64,000 nt of DNA from Alphaproteobacteria bacterium (GTDB lineage: Bacteria; Pseudomonadota; Alphaproteobacteria; Rhodospirillales; Magnetospirillaceae), in the NCBI GenBank assembly GCA_021325215.1, contig JAJPHO010000174.1, positions 62,001-126,000 of the forward strand, given 5' to 3'. Made by a program: the position numbers and the translations under genes. Below, piece after piece: positions 49,908 to 62,058 of this stretch. The notes under the pieces are model-generated. The model had not been told where the DNA came from, did no database searches, and saw nothing but the letters and a program-made list of their open reading frames with translations. How positions within the stretch are numbered: the first letter of the stretch is position 1; each line of letters starts with the position of its first letter.

Positions 49908-50414
49908 TCATTCCTTGGCGTCGGCGGCGACCTGCATGCGGACGATCGAGTCCGGGTCCTTCACGGTGCCGTTGGCGAAGGAGCTGCCTTTTTTGATGTT
50001 GTCGACGAAATCCATGCCTTCGACGACCTCGCCCCAAATGGTGTATTGACCATCCAGGCTGCGCGCCTCGTCGAACATGATGAAGAACTGGCTGTCAGCG
50101 CTGTTCGGGCTCTGGCTGCGGGCCATCGAGCAGGTGCCGCGCACATGCTTGGCGACGCTCGGATGCGAGAATTCCTGCTCGAGCTTCTTGCCCGAACCGC
50201 CCATGCCCGACCCGGTCGGATCGCCGCCCTGAGCCATGAAACCCTCGATCACGCGGTGGAACACCACGCCATCATAGAACCCTTCGCGGGCCAGTTCCTT
50301 GATCCGCGCCACATGATTGGGCGCGAGATCGGGAAGCAGCTTGATCACTACGCGCCCGTCCTTGAGATCCAGATAGAGGGTGTTCTCCAGATCCAACTCG
50401 GTCTTGTCACTCAT
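49908..50414 (-). CDS. ppiB: Cytoplasmic cyclophilin-type peptidyl-prolyl isomerase
   Basis: 168 residues without a signal peptide. Same catalytic pattern as its neighbour (VVFHRVIEGFMAQGGDPTGSGMGGSG, then FSMARS-type GTCSMARSQSPNSADSQFFIMF). The two differ mainly by the targeting sequence. It begins 4 bp inside the end of coaD, so coaD, ppiB and the periplasmic copy form an operon. Confidence 0.93.
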   Translation of the reverse strand: MSDKTELDLENTLYLDLKDGRVVIKLLPDLAPNHVARIKELAREGFYDGVVFHRVIEGFMAQGGDPTGSGMGGSGKKLEQEFSHPSVAKHVRGTCSMARSQSPNSADSQFFIMFDEARSLDGQYTIWGEVVEGMDFVDNIKKGSSFANGTVKDPDSIVRMQVAADAKE

Positions 50415-50941
50415 AATTCAAACTCCCTCTCCGCTTTCTCGGCAGCCCAGCGATCGAACAGCCTTTCCTGCACCAATGGTGAGACAAAGGATGAGATATC
50501 GCCCCCTAACCGGCCGATTTCCTTAACAAATCTAGATGAAATAAACTGACAGCGCTCGGACGCCATCAGGAACACGGTCTCAACGTCAGGATTGATCCGG
50601 CTGTTCATGCCGGCCATCTGGAATTCATATTCGAAATCGGAGACGGCGCGAAGCCCGCGAATGATGACGCCCGCCCCGCACGACACCGCGAAATTCATCA
50701 GCAGCGTGTCGAAGGGCTGAACCTCGATCGCGACGCCGGCGCTGGTCTTCCAGCCACCGATGTCGTCGCGCACCAGGGCGACCCGCTCATCCACCGAGAA
50801 CATCGGCCCCTTGCCCGCATTGCTGGCCACGGCGACGATCAGCCGGTCGACGATGCGGGCGGCGCGCTGGATGATGTCCTGGTGCCCATAGGTGATGGGA
50901 TCGAAGGTGCCAGGATAAATCCCGATACGCGGCTGCCCCAT
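50411..50941 (-). CDS. coaD: Phosphopantetheine adenylyltransferase
   Basis: 176 residues from ATG 50941. Adds AMP to 4'-phosphopantetheine, the penultimate step of coenzyme A synthesis. The T/HxGH signature is GIYPGTFDPITYGHQDII, followed by the ISSxxxK-type segment FISSRFVKEIGRLGGDISSFV and GVIIRGLRAVSDFEYEFQMAGMN. Length is normal. gyrA-coaD-ppi is a common alphaproteobacterial order. Confidence 0.96.
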   Translation of the reverse strand: MGQPRIGIYPGTFDPITYGHQDIIQRAARIVDRLIVAVASNAGKGPMFSVDERVALVRDDIGGWKTSAGVAIEVQPFDTLLMNFAVSCGAGVIIRGLRAVSDFEYEFQMAGMNSRINPDVETVFLMASERCQFISSRFVKEIGRLGGDISSFVSPLVQERLFDRWAAEKAEREFEL

Positions 50942-50961
50942 TATCAGGTCCCCCAAACGGC

Positions 50962-53655
50962 TCAGGCTTCGTCGGAACCCGCCGGCGATTCGGCGGAGCC
51001 TTCGACGGCCTCACCCTCCTCGCCCTCGGCCTCGGTGTCGTCGCCATTGCCGAGATCGGCCAGGCGCGCTACCGACATCACCTGCTCGTCTTCGGCGGTG
51101 CGCAGCATCATCACGCCCTGGGTCTTGCGGCCGACGACGCGGACGCTCTCGACCGACGTGCGGATCAGCTTGCCGGCATTGGTCACCAGCATGACGCCGT
51201 CCTCATGCAACACGGGGAACGACGCCACCACGGTCGGACCGGTTTTCTCGGTCAGTTCCATATTGGCGATGCCCGAGCCGCCACGGCCGGTGATGCGGTA
51301 TTCGTAAGCCGACGTGCGCTTGCCGTAGCCATTGACGCTTACGGTGAGGATTTCCTGCTCCTCGGCCTTCATCTGTTCCATCTGCTCGGCCGGCAGGTCG
51401 CCGCGGGCATAGGCGTCGCGGGTCTCGGAATCGTAGCGCACATGGTGCAGCATCGACATCGAGATGACGCTGTCGCCCTCTTCCAGGCGGATGCCGCGCA
51501 CGCCGGTCGAGGAGCGGCCGGCGAAGACGCGCACGTCGGTGACCGGGAAGCGGATGCACTTGCCACCCTTGGTGGCCAGCAGCACGTCCTCGTCCTCGGT
51601 GCAGGTGTGCACGCCGATCAGGTGGTCGCCCTCATCCAGCTTCATGGCGATCTTGCCGTTGGCGCGGATGTCGGTGAAATCGGACAGCAGGTTGCGGCGC
51701 ACGCCGCCGGACTGCGTCGCGAACATGATGTGCAGGTTGCCCCAGTTCTCTTCGTCCTCGGGCAGCGGCATGACGGTCGAGATGGTTTCGTCCTGCTCCA
51801 GCGGCAGCAGGTTGATCATCGCCTTGCCCTTCGACTGCGGCGAGCCGAGCGGCAGGCGGTAGACCTTCATCTTGTAGGCGATGCCGTTCGACGAGAAGAA
51901 GATCATCGGCGTATGGGTGTTCGCCACGAACAGGTCGGTGACGAAATCCTCTTCCTTGACCGACATCGACGAGCGGCCCTTGCCGCCGCGGCGCTGGGCG
52001 CGGTATTCGGACAGCGGGACGCGCTTGATGTAGCCGGTGTTGGTCACCGTCACCACCATGTCCTCGCGGGCGATCAGATCCTCGATGTCGACTTCGAACT
52101 CGGATTCCTCGATCGTGGTCCGGCGCGGGGTGGCGAACTGGGCCTTCATCTCGACCAGCTCTTCGCGCAGGATTTCCAGCAGGCGGACGCGCGACGACAG
52201 GATCAGCAGATAGCCGGTGATCATCGTGCCGATCTCGGTCAGCTCTTCATGCAGCTTGTCGCGCTCCAGCCCGGTCAGGCGGTGCAGGCGCAAATCCAGG
52301 ATGGCCTTGGCCTGGGTTTCGGACAGCGTGTATTTGCCGTCCTCGATGCCGCGGCCCGGCTCGTCGATCAGCGTGATCAGCGCTTCGACGTCGTCGGCCG
52401 GCCAGGCGCGCGACATCAGCTGTTCGCGGGCGGTGGCCGGATCGGGTGCGTTGCGGATCAGGGCGATCACTTCGTCGAGATTGGCCACCGCAAGAGCGAG
52501 GCCGACCAAGACGTGGGCGCGTTCGCGAGCCTTGCCGAGCTCGTACACGGTGCGCCGGGTGATGACTTCTTCGCGGAACTCGACGAACGCCTTGATGATC
52601 TCGGACAGGATCATCATCTGCGGGCGGCCGCCATTCAGCGCCAGCGCATTGACGCCGAAGCTGGTCTGCAGCTGCGAGAATCGGTAGAGCTGGGCCTGGA
52701 CCACGTCCGGCACGGCGTCGCGCTTCAGCTCGATCACCACGCGCACGCCGTCGCGGTCCGATTCGTCGCGCAGATCGGCGATGCCTTCGATCTTCTTGTC
52801 GCGCACCAGTTCGGCGATCTGTTCGATCAGGCGCGACTTGTTGACCTGATAGGGGATCTCGGTGACGACGATCGCGGTGCGGTCCTTGCGGATTTCCTCG
52901 AAGGCGCAGCGGGCGCGCATCACCACCGAGCCGCGGCCGGTGGTGTAGGCCGAACGGGTGCCGGCGCGGCCGAGAATGATGCCGCCGGTCGGGAAGTCCG
53001 GCGCCGGCACCAATTCCATCAGCTCTTCCAGCGTGACGTTCGGATTGTCGACATAGGCGCAGCAGGCGTCGATCACTTCGCCGAGATTGTGCGGCGGGAT
53101 GTTGGTGGCCATGCCGACGGCGATGCCACCGGCGCCATTGACCAGCAGGTTCGGATAGCGCGCCGGCAGAACCGTCGGTTCCTGCTCGCTATCGTCGTAG
53201 TTCGGCTGGAAATTGACGGTTTCCTTGTCGATGTCGTCCAGCAGCGAATGCGCCGCGCGCGACAGGCGCGCTTCGGTGTAACGCATCGCCGCCGGCGGAT
53301 CGCCGTCCATCGAGCCGAAATTGCCCTGGCCGTCGATCAGCGGCAGGCGCATCGAGAAATCCTGCGCCATGCGGACCATGGCGTCGTAGATCGAGCTGTC
53401 GCCGTGCGGATGGTACTTACCCATCACTTCACCGACGATGCGGGCCGATTTGCGGAACGGCTTGTTAAAGTCGTAACCGCCTTCCTTCATCGCATGGAGA
53501 ATACGGCGATGCACCGGCTTGAGGCCGTCGCGCACATCGGGCAGCGCACGGGAGACGATGACGCTCATCGCATAATCGAGATAGGAGCGTTTCATCTCCT
53601 CTTCGATGGTCACCGGCGTGATGTCGAAAGAAGGAGGCGTTGCGACTGTATTCAA
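50962..53655 (-). CDS. gyrA: DNA gyrase subunit A
   Basis: 897 residues. Catalytic tyrosine is Y126 in [10 protein letters not shown]. The quinolone-determining segment [18 protein letters not shown] keeps Ser (S87, E. coli S83) and Asp (D91, E. coli D87), the susceptible-type residues. Breakage-reunion core is followed by the six-bladed C-terminal pinwheel with the GyrA box QRRGGKG at about residue 555. The tail is acidic ([26 protein letters not shown]). It introduces negative supercoils with GyrB. Confidence 0.98.
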   Translation of the reverse strand: MNTVATPPSFDITPVTIEEEMKRSYLDYAMSVIVSRALPDVRDGLKPVHRRILHAMKEGGYDFNKPFRKSARIVGEVMGKYHPHGDSSIYDAMVRMAQDFSMRLPLIDGQGNFGSMDGDPPAAMRYTEARLSRAAHSLLDDIDKETVNFQPNYDDSEQEPTVLPARYPNLLVNGAGGIAVGMATNIPPHNLGEVIDACCAYVDNPNVTLEELMELVPAPDFPTGGIILGRAGTRSAYTTGRGSVVMRARCAFEEIRKDRTAIVVTEIPYQVNKSRLIEQIAELVRDKKIEGIADLRDESDRDGVRVVIELKRDAVPDVVQAQLYRFSQLQTSFGVNALALNGGRPQMMILSEIIKAFVEFREEVITRRTVYELGKARERAHVLVGLALAVANLDEVIALIRNAPDPATAREQLMSRAWPADDVEALITLIDEPGRGIEDGKYTLSETQAKAILDLRLHRLTGLERDKLHEELTEIGTMITGYLLILSSRVRLLEILREELVEMKAQFATPRRTTIEESEFEVDIEDLIAREDMVVTVTNTGYIKRVPLSEYRAQRRGGKGRSSMSVKEEDFVTDLFVANTHTPMIFFSSNGIAYKMKVYRLPLGSPQSKGKAMINLLPLEQDETISTVMPLPEDEENWGNLHIMFATQSGGVRRNLLSDFTDIRANGKIAMKLDEGDHLIGVHTCTEDEDVLLATKGGKCIRFPVTDVRVFAGRSSTGVRGIRLEEGDSVISMSMLHHVRYDSETRDAYARGDLPAEQMEQMKAEEQEILTVSVNGYGKRTSAYEYRITGRGGSGIANMELTEKTGPTVVASFPVLHEDGVMLVTNAGKLIRTSVESVRVVGRKTQGVMMLRTAEDEQVMSVARLADLGNGDDTEAEGEEGEAVEGSAESPAGSDEA

Positions 53656-53906
53656 TGCAGGGTTCTCGGCGTTATGAGGCGCGATCTTGAGATCGTTGGA
53701 AACCGGCCCGGACGGGCTAGCGTTCGAGCGCGGACCCTAGCAGATATCGTAGGGTGTCACAAGGCAAACCCCCCATGGCTTGCTGGACGCTTGCTTACAC
53801 TTCTTAAAAAAAACTTACACGGCGGTGGACAAGGGCGGTTGGTTTGATACCATCGGTTGTCCCTCAATGGAGAGCGGACTCAACCACGATATCGTCTGGC
53901 GATCAC

Positions 53907-56347
<2,441 letters not shown>

Positions 56348-56351
<4 letters not shown>

Positions 56352-56911
56352 AACGGCTTGCCGCGGCTGTTCTGCTTGCGGCCTGGGCCGGCGCCGCGAT
56401 GGCCGATCCCTCTCCCATCACCCTGCATGGGGTGGATTTTGCCTTCCACGACGTCGGCAGAATCAACAATGGCTGGGGCGCCTATTACACGCCGGGCCGC
56501 CAGGAGCCCGAGCAGTCCCATGACGAGATCATCGTCAATTACATGGACAAGGCCGACGCCCAGGGCAACGAGATCAACGCCAAGAACCTGGCCGAGCGGA
56601 TGCTGGGCAGCATCAAGGCGGGCAACGGCAAGGTGATCCTGCCCTTCGCCGCGCCCGACAAGGCCTATAAGGACCGGCTGAGCTATTACGTCGCCTTCTA
56701 TTATCTCTATCCGCAGGACGGCAACGGCGACATCTGGATCACCCGGATCGTGCAGGACGACGACCGGGCGCTCGGCGTCCTCTACAAGCACCGCATCGAT
56801 GGCAGCGACGCGGCGGACATCGAGGCCCGTATCCTGGACTGGCTCAAGCAGAACATGGAAACGACGCCGGTCGGCACCCTAGTCATTCCGCCGGAACCAC
56901 CGCACGGCTGA
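56348..56911 (+). CDS. Secreted protein co-translated with the hybrid kinase
   Basis: 187 residues with a signal peptide (RLAAAVLLAAWAGAAMA). The mature part (ITLHGVDFAFHDVGRINNGWGAYYTPGRQEPEQSHDEIIVNYMDKAD... RLSYYVAFYYLYPQDGNGDIWITRIVQDDD) is beta-rich and charged; no family is recognised. The 4-bp overlap with the kinase gene suggests it is a periplasmic partner, for example a ligand-binding or sensing protein. Inference only. Confidence 0.75.
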
Positions 56912-56928
56912 CCGGCCCCGCCGCCCGC

Positions 56929-57912
56929 TCAGCATCCGGGCTTTTCGCCGATATTCACTTCCACGGTCACGTGCGAGAAGGTTTTGCACTCGCCGAGCAG
57001 CCGGTGATAGAAGGCCGGCGTGCGTTCGGCGTGGATACTCATCACCGACAGGACGGCGCCGAGATGGCCCGGCCCCAGGCGCCAGATGTGCAGGTCGACC
57101 AGCTGGTCGCCCACATTCTCGACCGCGACCTTGACCTTCTGCGCCACCGCGTCGTCGGGCCGAACATCCATCAGCACCGCGCCGGCGCCCTTGATCAGGA
57201 CATAGGACCAGTTGGCGATCACCAGCGCGCCGACGATGCCGGCGATCGGGTCCATCCACACCCAGTTGAAATAGCGCGCCAGCAGCAGGCCGGCGATGGC
57301 CAGGACCGAGACGGCGGCGTCGGCCAGCACATGCACATAAGCCGCGCGCATATTGAAATCGCGGTTGTCCTTGCCGTGATCGTGGCCATGCGCCGCGTGA
57401 TCATGGCCGTGGCTGTGCCCATGGCTGTGGCCGTGTCCATGCCCGTCATGATCGCCGCTCAGCAGCCAGGCGCTGACGATGTTGACCAGCAATCCGGCCA
57501 CGGCGATCGGGATCGCCTCGCCGAAATTGATCTGCACCGGGTCGATCAGGCGTGTCACCGCCTCGTAGCCGATCAGGATGGCGATCATGCCCAGGATGAT
57601 GGCGCTGCTGAAAGCGGCCAGATCGCCCAGCTTGCCGGTGCCGAACACGAAACGCGGATCGCGCGCATGGCGGCGGGCATAGGTGTAGGCCAGTGCGGCG
57701 ATCAGCATGGCGCCGGCATGGGTCGACATATGCAGGCCGTCGGCGATCAGGGCCAACGAGCCGAAAATGGAGCCGCCGCCGATCTCGGCGAGCATCATGA
57801 CCGAGCACAGCACGATGACGATCCAGGTCTTGCGCTCGTTGGCGCCATGCGCCGCGCCCAGGAAGACGTGATCGTTATAGGAGGCGAAAGGATGTTCGTA
57901 AAAGTCGCTCAT
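56929..57912 (-). CDS. dmeF: Cation diffusion facilitator, DmeF-like Co/Ni efflux
   Basis: 327 residues. Six membrane segments (IVIVLCSVMMLAEIGGG; LIADGLHMSTHAGAMLIAAL; and four more) with metal sites HMSTH in TM2 and HVLADAAVSVLAI in TM5, and a His-rich loop HDGHGHGHSHGHSHGHDH between TM4 and TM5. A C-terminal cytoplasmic domain is present. CDF proteins exchange divalent metal ions for protons. Pairing with an RcnR-type repressor points to Ni/Co. The gene follows the regulator by 7 bp. Confidence 0.9.
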   Translation of the reverse strand: MSDFYEHPFASYNDHVFLGAAHGANERKTWIVIVLCSVMMLAEIGGGSIFGSLALIADGLHMSTHAGAMLIAALAYTYARRHARDPRFVFGTGKLGDLAAFSSAIILGMIAILIGYEAVTRLIDPVQINFGEAIPIAVAGLLVNIVSAWLLSGDHDGHGHGHSHGHSHGHDHAAHGHDHGKDNRDFNMRAAYVHVLADAAVSVLAIAGLLLARYFNWVWMDPIAGIVGALVIANWSYVLIKGAGAVLMDVRPDDAVAQKVKVAVENVGDQLVDLHIWRLGPGHLGAVLSVMSIHAERTPAFYHRLLGECKTFSHVTVEVNIGEKPGC

Positions 57913-57919
57913 GTCCGGC

Positions 57920-58198
57920 TCACTTGAAGTAACTGTGCACGATGTCGATCAGTTGCTCGCGGGGGTCGCCCACCTTTTCGGCGGGGTCCTCGTCGACCGG
58001 CATCAGATGGCTGCGGATATGATCCTCGAGCACGACCGTCAGGAGCCCGTTCATGGCGCCGCGGCAGGCGGTGATCTGCTGGAGGATGTCGACGCAGCTG
58101 GCTTCCTGCTCGACGGATCGTTCGATCGCGTCGAGCTGGCCGCGCAGGCGGCGGATTCGGTTGAGAAGCTTCTGCTTCTCCTGAGCGATATGTCCCAT
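57920..58198 (-). CDS. dmeR: RcnR/DmeR-type nickel-cobalt-responsive repressor
   Basis: 92 residues of the CsoR/RcnR family. The Ni/Co ligand set of RcnR is intact: H3, C35, H60 and H64 (GHIAQEK; QEASCVDILQQITACRGAMNGLL; VLEDHIRSHL). C45 is an additional Cys. It should repress the dmeRF operon and release DNA on binding Ni or Co. A fitting operator lies just upstream of its start. Copper-type CsoR would need a different ligand set. Confidence 0.92.
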   Translation of the reverse strand: MGHIAQEKQKLLNRIRRLRGQLDAIERSVEQEASCVDILQQITACRGAMNGLLTVVLEDHIRSHLMPVDEDPAEKVGDPREQLIDIVHSYFK

Positions 58199-58207
58199 GC
58201 CGGGAAA

Positions 58208-58230
58208 ATACTATACCCCCCTATGGTATA
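58208..58230 (-). promoter_or_regulatory. RcnR/DmeR-like operator
   Basis: An imperfect inverted repeat, ATACTATACC...GGTATA, flanks a run of six C (58215-58220 region), the A/T-flanked G/C tract that RcnR and DmeR bind. It starts 10 bp before the dmeR start codon, where a repressor would block transcription initiation. The element is close in form to the dmeR operator described in Rhizobium. Confidence 0.82.
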
Positions 58231-58240
58231 TCAAGGGGCA

Positions 58241-58272
58241 AGAAAAGGCCCCGGCGGACGAACCGCCGGGGC
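58241..58272 (-). terminator. Terminator downstream of the MBL-fold gene
   Basis: Perfect 10-bp stem (GCCCCGGCGG / CCGCCGGGGC) with a 5-nt loop, followed by TTTTCTT on the minus strand. It lies 9 bp after the MBL-fold stop codon. Confidence 0.88.
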
Positions 58273-58280
58273 GCGCCAAA

Positions 58281-59258
58281 TCAATGGATCTGGGTAAAGT
58301 TCAGCGGCAGGAAGCGATAGCCTTTGCCGTCGGCGACCAGATGGCCGATGCCGGGGAACGACAGATGCGCGCCGGCCAGCAGATAGCCGCCCTTGGCCGC
58401 GTCGGCGAACAGCTTCTCGCGCTCGCCCTCCGCCGCCTTGCTATCGGTGTCGAAGCCGATCGTCACGGTCGGATCGGGGAACTGCACCGCGGCGACATGG
58501 ATCAGGTCGCCGATCACCACCAGCTTCTGGCCCTGGCTTTCCACCACATAGGAGGTGTGGCCGGGCGTATGGCCGGCGCTGGCCAGCGCCTTGACGCCGG
58601 GCACCAGCTCGGTATTGCCGGTAAAGGGCTTGAACTTGCCGGCGGCGACGTAAGGCGCGAGCGCCGCCTTGGCGCCCTGGAAGAAGCCCTTCATCGCATC
58701 GGGCGCCTTCTTGGCGTTGTCATCGCTCAGCCAGTAATCGGATTCGCGCTTGTCGGCGCGCACCACCGCATTGGGGAAAGCCGCCTTGCCCTCGGCGATC
58801 AGGCCGCCGACATGGTCGGGGTGCATGTGGGTGATGTAGATCTCGTCCACCTGCTCGGGCTGATAGCCCGACGCCTTGAGGTTGGCCAGCATCTTGCCCA
58901 GGGTCGGGCCGAACAGGCCGCCTGCGCCGGTATCGACCAGCACCAGCTTGCTGCCGGTATTGATCAGGAAGGCGTTGAACGAGCTTTCCAGCGGGCTCTT
59001 GAGGAAATTCTTGGCGAGAATCTCGTCGACCTGCTCCTTGCTCAGGCCCTTCAGCAGCGTGTCGACCGGCAGGTCGGTGGTGCCGTCGCTGATCGCGGTG
59101 ACTTCGAAGTCACCAAGCATGACGCGGTAGAAGGCCGGCGCATTGATCTTGGCCATCGGCGCCGACGCCAGGGCGTCCGCACCGGACAAGGCGGCGACGG
59201 AAAGACCGGCGGCGATCAAAGCGGCGCGCGCCGGTGCCAGCAAACCTTCGAATTTCAT
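58281..59258 (-). CDS. Exported metallo-beta-lactamase-fold hydrolase
   Basis: 325 residues from ATG 59258 (GGGGA upstream). A signal peptide (LIAAGLSVAALSGADALA) sends it to the periplasm. Zinc motif ITHMHPDHVGG, then SAGHTPGHTSYVV and VIGDLIHVAAVQFPD, the pattern of the lactonase/hydrolase branch rather than beta-lactamases. It could act on homoserine lactones or another ester. It has its own terminator. Substrate not determined. Confidence 0.87.
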   Translation of the reverse strand: MKFEGLLAPARAALIAAGLSVAALSGADALASAPMAKINAPAFYRVMLGDFEVTAISDGTTDLPVDTLLKGLSKEQVDEILAKNFLKSPLESSFNAFLINTGSKLVLVDTGAGGLFGPTLGKMLANLKASGYQPEQVDEIYITHMHPDHVGGLIAEGKAAFPNAVVRADKRESDYWLSDDNAKKAPDAMKGFFQGAKAALAPYVAAGKFKPFTGNTELVPGVKALASAGHTPGHTSYVVESQGQKLVVIGDLIHVAAVQFPDPTVTIGFDTDSKAAEGEREKLFADAAKGGYLLAGAHLSFPGIGHLVADGKGYRFLPLNFTQIH

Positions 59259-59341
59259 GATTATCCCCAAAATGGTGGTGGTTCCGCACCAAGGATGGGG
59301 ATGCGAGGCAGCTTAAACAATGCCATCAGCCTGAAAAATAA

Positions 59342-59818
59342 TCACATTCTCCGCCGAAGATAGACGCTCTGAAAATCGACCACGCGCTCGTCGAAGCTGC
59401 CCAGGCCGGCGATCTCGCGACGAGTGGTCAGGATGCCGCCATCCGGAGTGCGCAGGGCGCGCAACTCGATGCGGCGTCCGCCGGGCTGCGGCAGCACCAG
59501 GGTTTCGCCGTCGGCGGCGTAATGATGGTCCAGGATGCGGTCACAAACCTCGTCCTCCCGCGGGTCGCGGAACGGCTCGTCGGCGATGTCGAACAGCCGC
59601 GCGGTATAGAGGATGGCTGGGAACCCCCGGCCGCGGATATGGGCGTCGAGGGGAATGCGATAGGTGAGCCGGAAAGCGTCGTTGCAATAGAGCAGACGGT
59701 CTTCGTCGTCGAACAGTGCCACCGCCTCGGGCAGGCCGCCCAGAGCCTGGGCCAGACGGTAAGCCGGCCTGCGGCGGCCGGACACGAAATTATAGAAAGA
59801 CTTCACCCAAGAAGACAT
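59342..59818 (-). CDS. PAS-domain protein
   Basis: 158 residues from ATG 59818 (GGGAGG 9 nt upstream; longer starts are too close to that site). A single PAS domain: LPEAVALFDDEDRLLYCNDAFRLTYRIPLDAHIRGRGFPAILYTARLFDIAD, ending GGRRIELRALRTPDGGILTTRREI. No output domain. Likely a sensor partner of the nearby STAS/PP2C pair or of the receptor downstream; the ligand is unknown. Confidence 0.82.
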   Translation of the reverse strand: MSSWVKSFYNFVSGRRRPAYRLAQALGGLPEAVALFDDEDRLLYCNDAFRLTYRIPLDAHIRGRGFPAILYTARLFDIADEPFRDPREDEVCDRILDHHYAADGETLVLPQPGGRRIELRALRTPDGGILTTRREIAGLGSFDERVVDFQSVYLRRRM

Positions 59819-59883
59819 CGTCATCACCCTCCCAGCACTCCGTCCAATCAAGCACGGCGGCGCGGGGGGCGCATTGATCTGGA

Positions 59884-60195
59884 TCAGGACTGGATGTCGA
59901 AATCCGCATCGGCCTCGGTCAGTTCCAGCATCTTGATGATGCTGCTTTGCGGCGACTTCAGGCGAATCCGGGCTCCCGACGCCGCCGCGACCTCTTCCCG
60001 CGCAATATAGAGAAGGCCCAGCCCGACCGAATCGATCCGCGGCACATTGGCGAGATCGAAGGTGACCTGGCGTCCTTTGGCGGCGGCCAGCTTTTCCAGC
60101 ACCGCGCGGAATTCCCCATTGGCCGAGAAATTCAGATCGCCCGACATGCGGACGACGATTCCCGCCGAGTCCTCGTCATACTGGAAGTTCATCAT
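59884..60195 (-). CDS. STAS-domain anti-anti-sigma factor-like protein
   Basis: 103 residues; ATG 60195 or 60192 is the start (AGGGGG upstream). STAS fold with the phosphorylatable serine at about S57 in PRIDSVGLGLLYIAREE. In partner-switching systems the dephosphorylated form binds an anti-sigma kinase. The gene 13 bp upstream encodes the matching phosphatase with its own ATPase domain, so the pair probably works together. Confidence 0.9.
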   Translation of the reverse strand: MMNFQYDEDSAGIVVRMSGDLNFSANGEFRAVLEKLAAAKGRQVTFDLANVPRIDSVGLGLLYIAREEVAAASGARIRLKSPQSSIIKMLELTEADADFDIQS

Positions 60196-60208
60196 CTTCC
60201 CCCTTTCG

Positions 60209-62038
60209 CTAGATCGTCATCACCAGGGTACGCCCGCCATCCCGGCTGGCCACCGTTTTCGCCACCTTGCGGATCAGAGCCAGCCCCCGGCCATGCTTGG
60301 CGTGGGGAACCGATTCCTTTCTCAGGGTCGCGTCGAAATCATATCCCTCGCCACTGTCGTAAACGGTAATCCGCACCTCGTCGCCGGGCAAGGGGACCAC
60401 CGTCACCTCGACCCGCTTGCCGGCCCGTGACGGATCGTTCAATCCATCCTGTACTGCTTGAACGAACGAATCCAATCCTTCGGGCGTTTCCCGTAAACCG
60501 CTCTTCACGCCGAGTCCGCCATGGATGATGGCGTTGGTGATGGCTTCGGACAGGCAATGCTCGACCGCCTCCCAGTCGCGGTTGCCGCCGAACCGCCGGC
60601 TGACGGCGGAACTCAGCAGCGACGCGGCACAGCAGGCCCAGGCACCGGCGACGCTCAGCGACAGGCAAAGACCGCCCTGCTCCGCCGCCTCCAGACATTC
60701 CGGCTTCACGTCGGCGATGCCATGGGCACCGATCTCGATGAAACCGTGATAAGGCGGCGCCAGTCCGATTTCCACCGCCTCGAGCCGCCGCGAGGTCAGC
60801 AGCAGCGGTGCCGAGGAGGGCGATTGCCGCGCCAGTTCCTGCACCGGCACGGCCAGGCGCCCGATCGCCACCGCCGTCAGATCGTCTTCGAGGGGTCTTT
60901 TGACGGTGTCGAAGAAGCGGGCGACCAGGCCGGGCACGTCGATGCCGTTCGGCGAATGGAAGCGCCGCACGATCGAGGTCAGCCTGTCCTCGCCCAGCAT
61001 GGAACCGCCGGCGACGCGCGCCTCGGTCATGGCGTCGCTATAGAGAAACAGGCTGCTGCCCTCGGGAAAGGCGGTGACGCGGTTGGTGTAATGGGCGCTG
61101 GACGAGATGCCGAGAGGCTTGCCGCGCGAATCCAGCATCACATGCTTGCCGTTGCTGTCGAACAAGATCGGCTTCGGAGCGCCGCCTGCCGACCAGGTCA
61201 GCGTCGAGGCGCCGGAATCGACGACGCCGAGAAATACCGTCGCATATTGTCCGCGCGGCAGCATGTCGACCAGCACGCCGTTGAGGCGTCCGAGAGTGCC
61301 CGCCGGGTCGATGATCTGGCTGCCCAGCTGGCTCAGCAGGGCATGCAGGCGGAACACGTTCAGCGCGGCACCCACGCCATGGCCGGAGAAGTCGAACATG
61401 AAGAAGATGGTGCGCAGCGCATCCACTTCGGCACAGCCCCACAGATCGCCGCCGATCTGCGACGAGGGCTCGAAATAGGATTCCACCGACAGGCCGCGCG
61501 ATTGCCGGTATTGCGCCAGCCGTTCGGCGGACGGCAGCAGGCCGAACTGCATCGCCCTGGCCAGCGCGTTCTCCTCGTCCATCCGCTTGTTTTCGGCGGC
61601 GAGGCTGGCGTTCAGGCGGTCGGAAATGGCCTTGCGGTCGAGATCGGCATGTTTGCGGCTGATGGCATAGCGGATGGCGCGGGTGATCACGCGCTCGCCC
61701 ACCTCGCCCTTGATCAGATAATCCTGGGCGCCGACTTCGAGGGTCAGCTCCGCCACCGTCGGGTCGGTGTCGCCGGTCAGCACGACGATGGGCAGGTCCG
61801 GATCGGCGGACTGAAGCTGGGCAAGGGTCTGGATGCCGTACGAATCCGGCAGGCTGAGATCCAGCAAGGCGACGTCGAACCGCTCGCCCGAGGTCAGCCG
61901 CCGCGTCGCCTCGGCCAGCGTCATCTCGTGGACGACCTCGAAGCTGGGCGACGGTACGCGCTCCAGCGTGCGCGTCATGATGCGCGCCGTGACGCGGTCA
62001 TCCTCGACCAATAAAAGCCGCAGCCGGGCCGGCAGCAT
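60209..62038 (-). CDS. Receiver-PP2C phosphatase-HATPase regulatory protein (RsbU/RsbW-like fusion)
   Basis: 609 residues. N-terminal receiver domain (LLVEDDRVTARI; acceptor Asp in VALLDLSLPDSYG), a coiled coil, a PP2C/SpoIIE phosphatase (FFMFDFSGHGVGAAL; ATVFLGVVDSGASTLTWSAGGAP), and a C-terminal GHKL ATPase (HCLSEAITNAIIHGGLG; VYDSGEGYDF; HGRGLALIRKVAK). Phosphatase and anti-sigma-type kinase in one chain would act on the STAS protein encoded just downstream. Phosphorylation of the receiver may switch the balance. Confidence 0.9.
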   Translation of the reverse strand: MLPARLRLLLVEDDRVTARIMTRTLERVPSPSFEVVHEMTLAEATRRLTSGERFDVALLDLSLPDSYGIQTLAQLQSADPDLPIVVLTGDTDPTVAELTLEVGAQDYLIKGEVGERVITRAIRYAISRKHADLDRKAISDRLNASLAAENKRMDEENALARAMQFGLLPSAERLAQYRQSRGLSVESYFEPSSQIGGDLWGCAEVDALRTIFFMFDFSGHGVGAALNVFRLHALLSQLGSQIIDPAGTLGRLNGVLVDMLPRGQYATVFLGVVDSGASTLTWSAGGAPKPILFDSNGKHVMLDSRGKPLGISSSAHYTNRVTAFPEGSSLFLYSDAMTEARVAGGSMLGEDRLTSIVRRFHSPNGIDVPGLVARFFDTVKRPLEDDLTAVAIGRLAVPVQELARQSPSSAPLLLTSRRLEAVEIGLAPPYHGFIEIGAHGIADVKPECLEAAEQGGLCLSLSVAGAWACCAASLLSSAVSRRFGGNRDWEAVEHCLSEAITNAIIHGGLGVKSGLRETPEGLDSFVQAVQDGLNDPSRAGKRVEVTVVPLPGDEVRITVYDSGEGYDFDATLRKESVPHAKHGRGLALIRKVAKTVASRDGGRTLVMTI

Positions 62039-62058
62039 GACTATCCCCTATTTTCTTA

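Noticed and set aside
51205-53847. 880-codon open frame on the plus strand
   Set aside because: Shadow of gyrA, with His/Asp/Arg-rich low-complexity translation and no recognisable domain.
57360-57450. Short repeats in the CDF gene as a CRISPR or tandem array
   Set aside because: They encode the histidine-rich loop (HGHSHGHSHGHDH) of the transporter. No CRISPR array was seen anywhere in the window.
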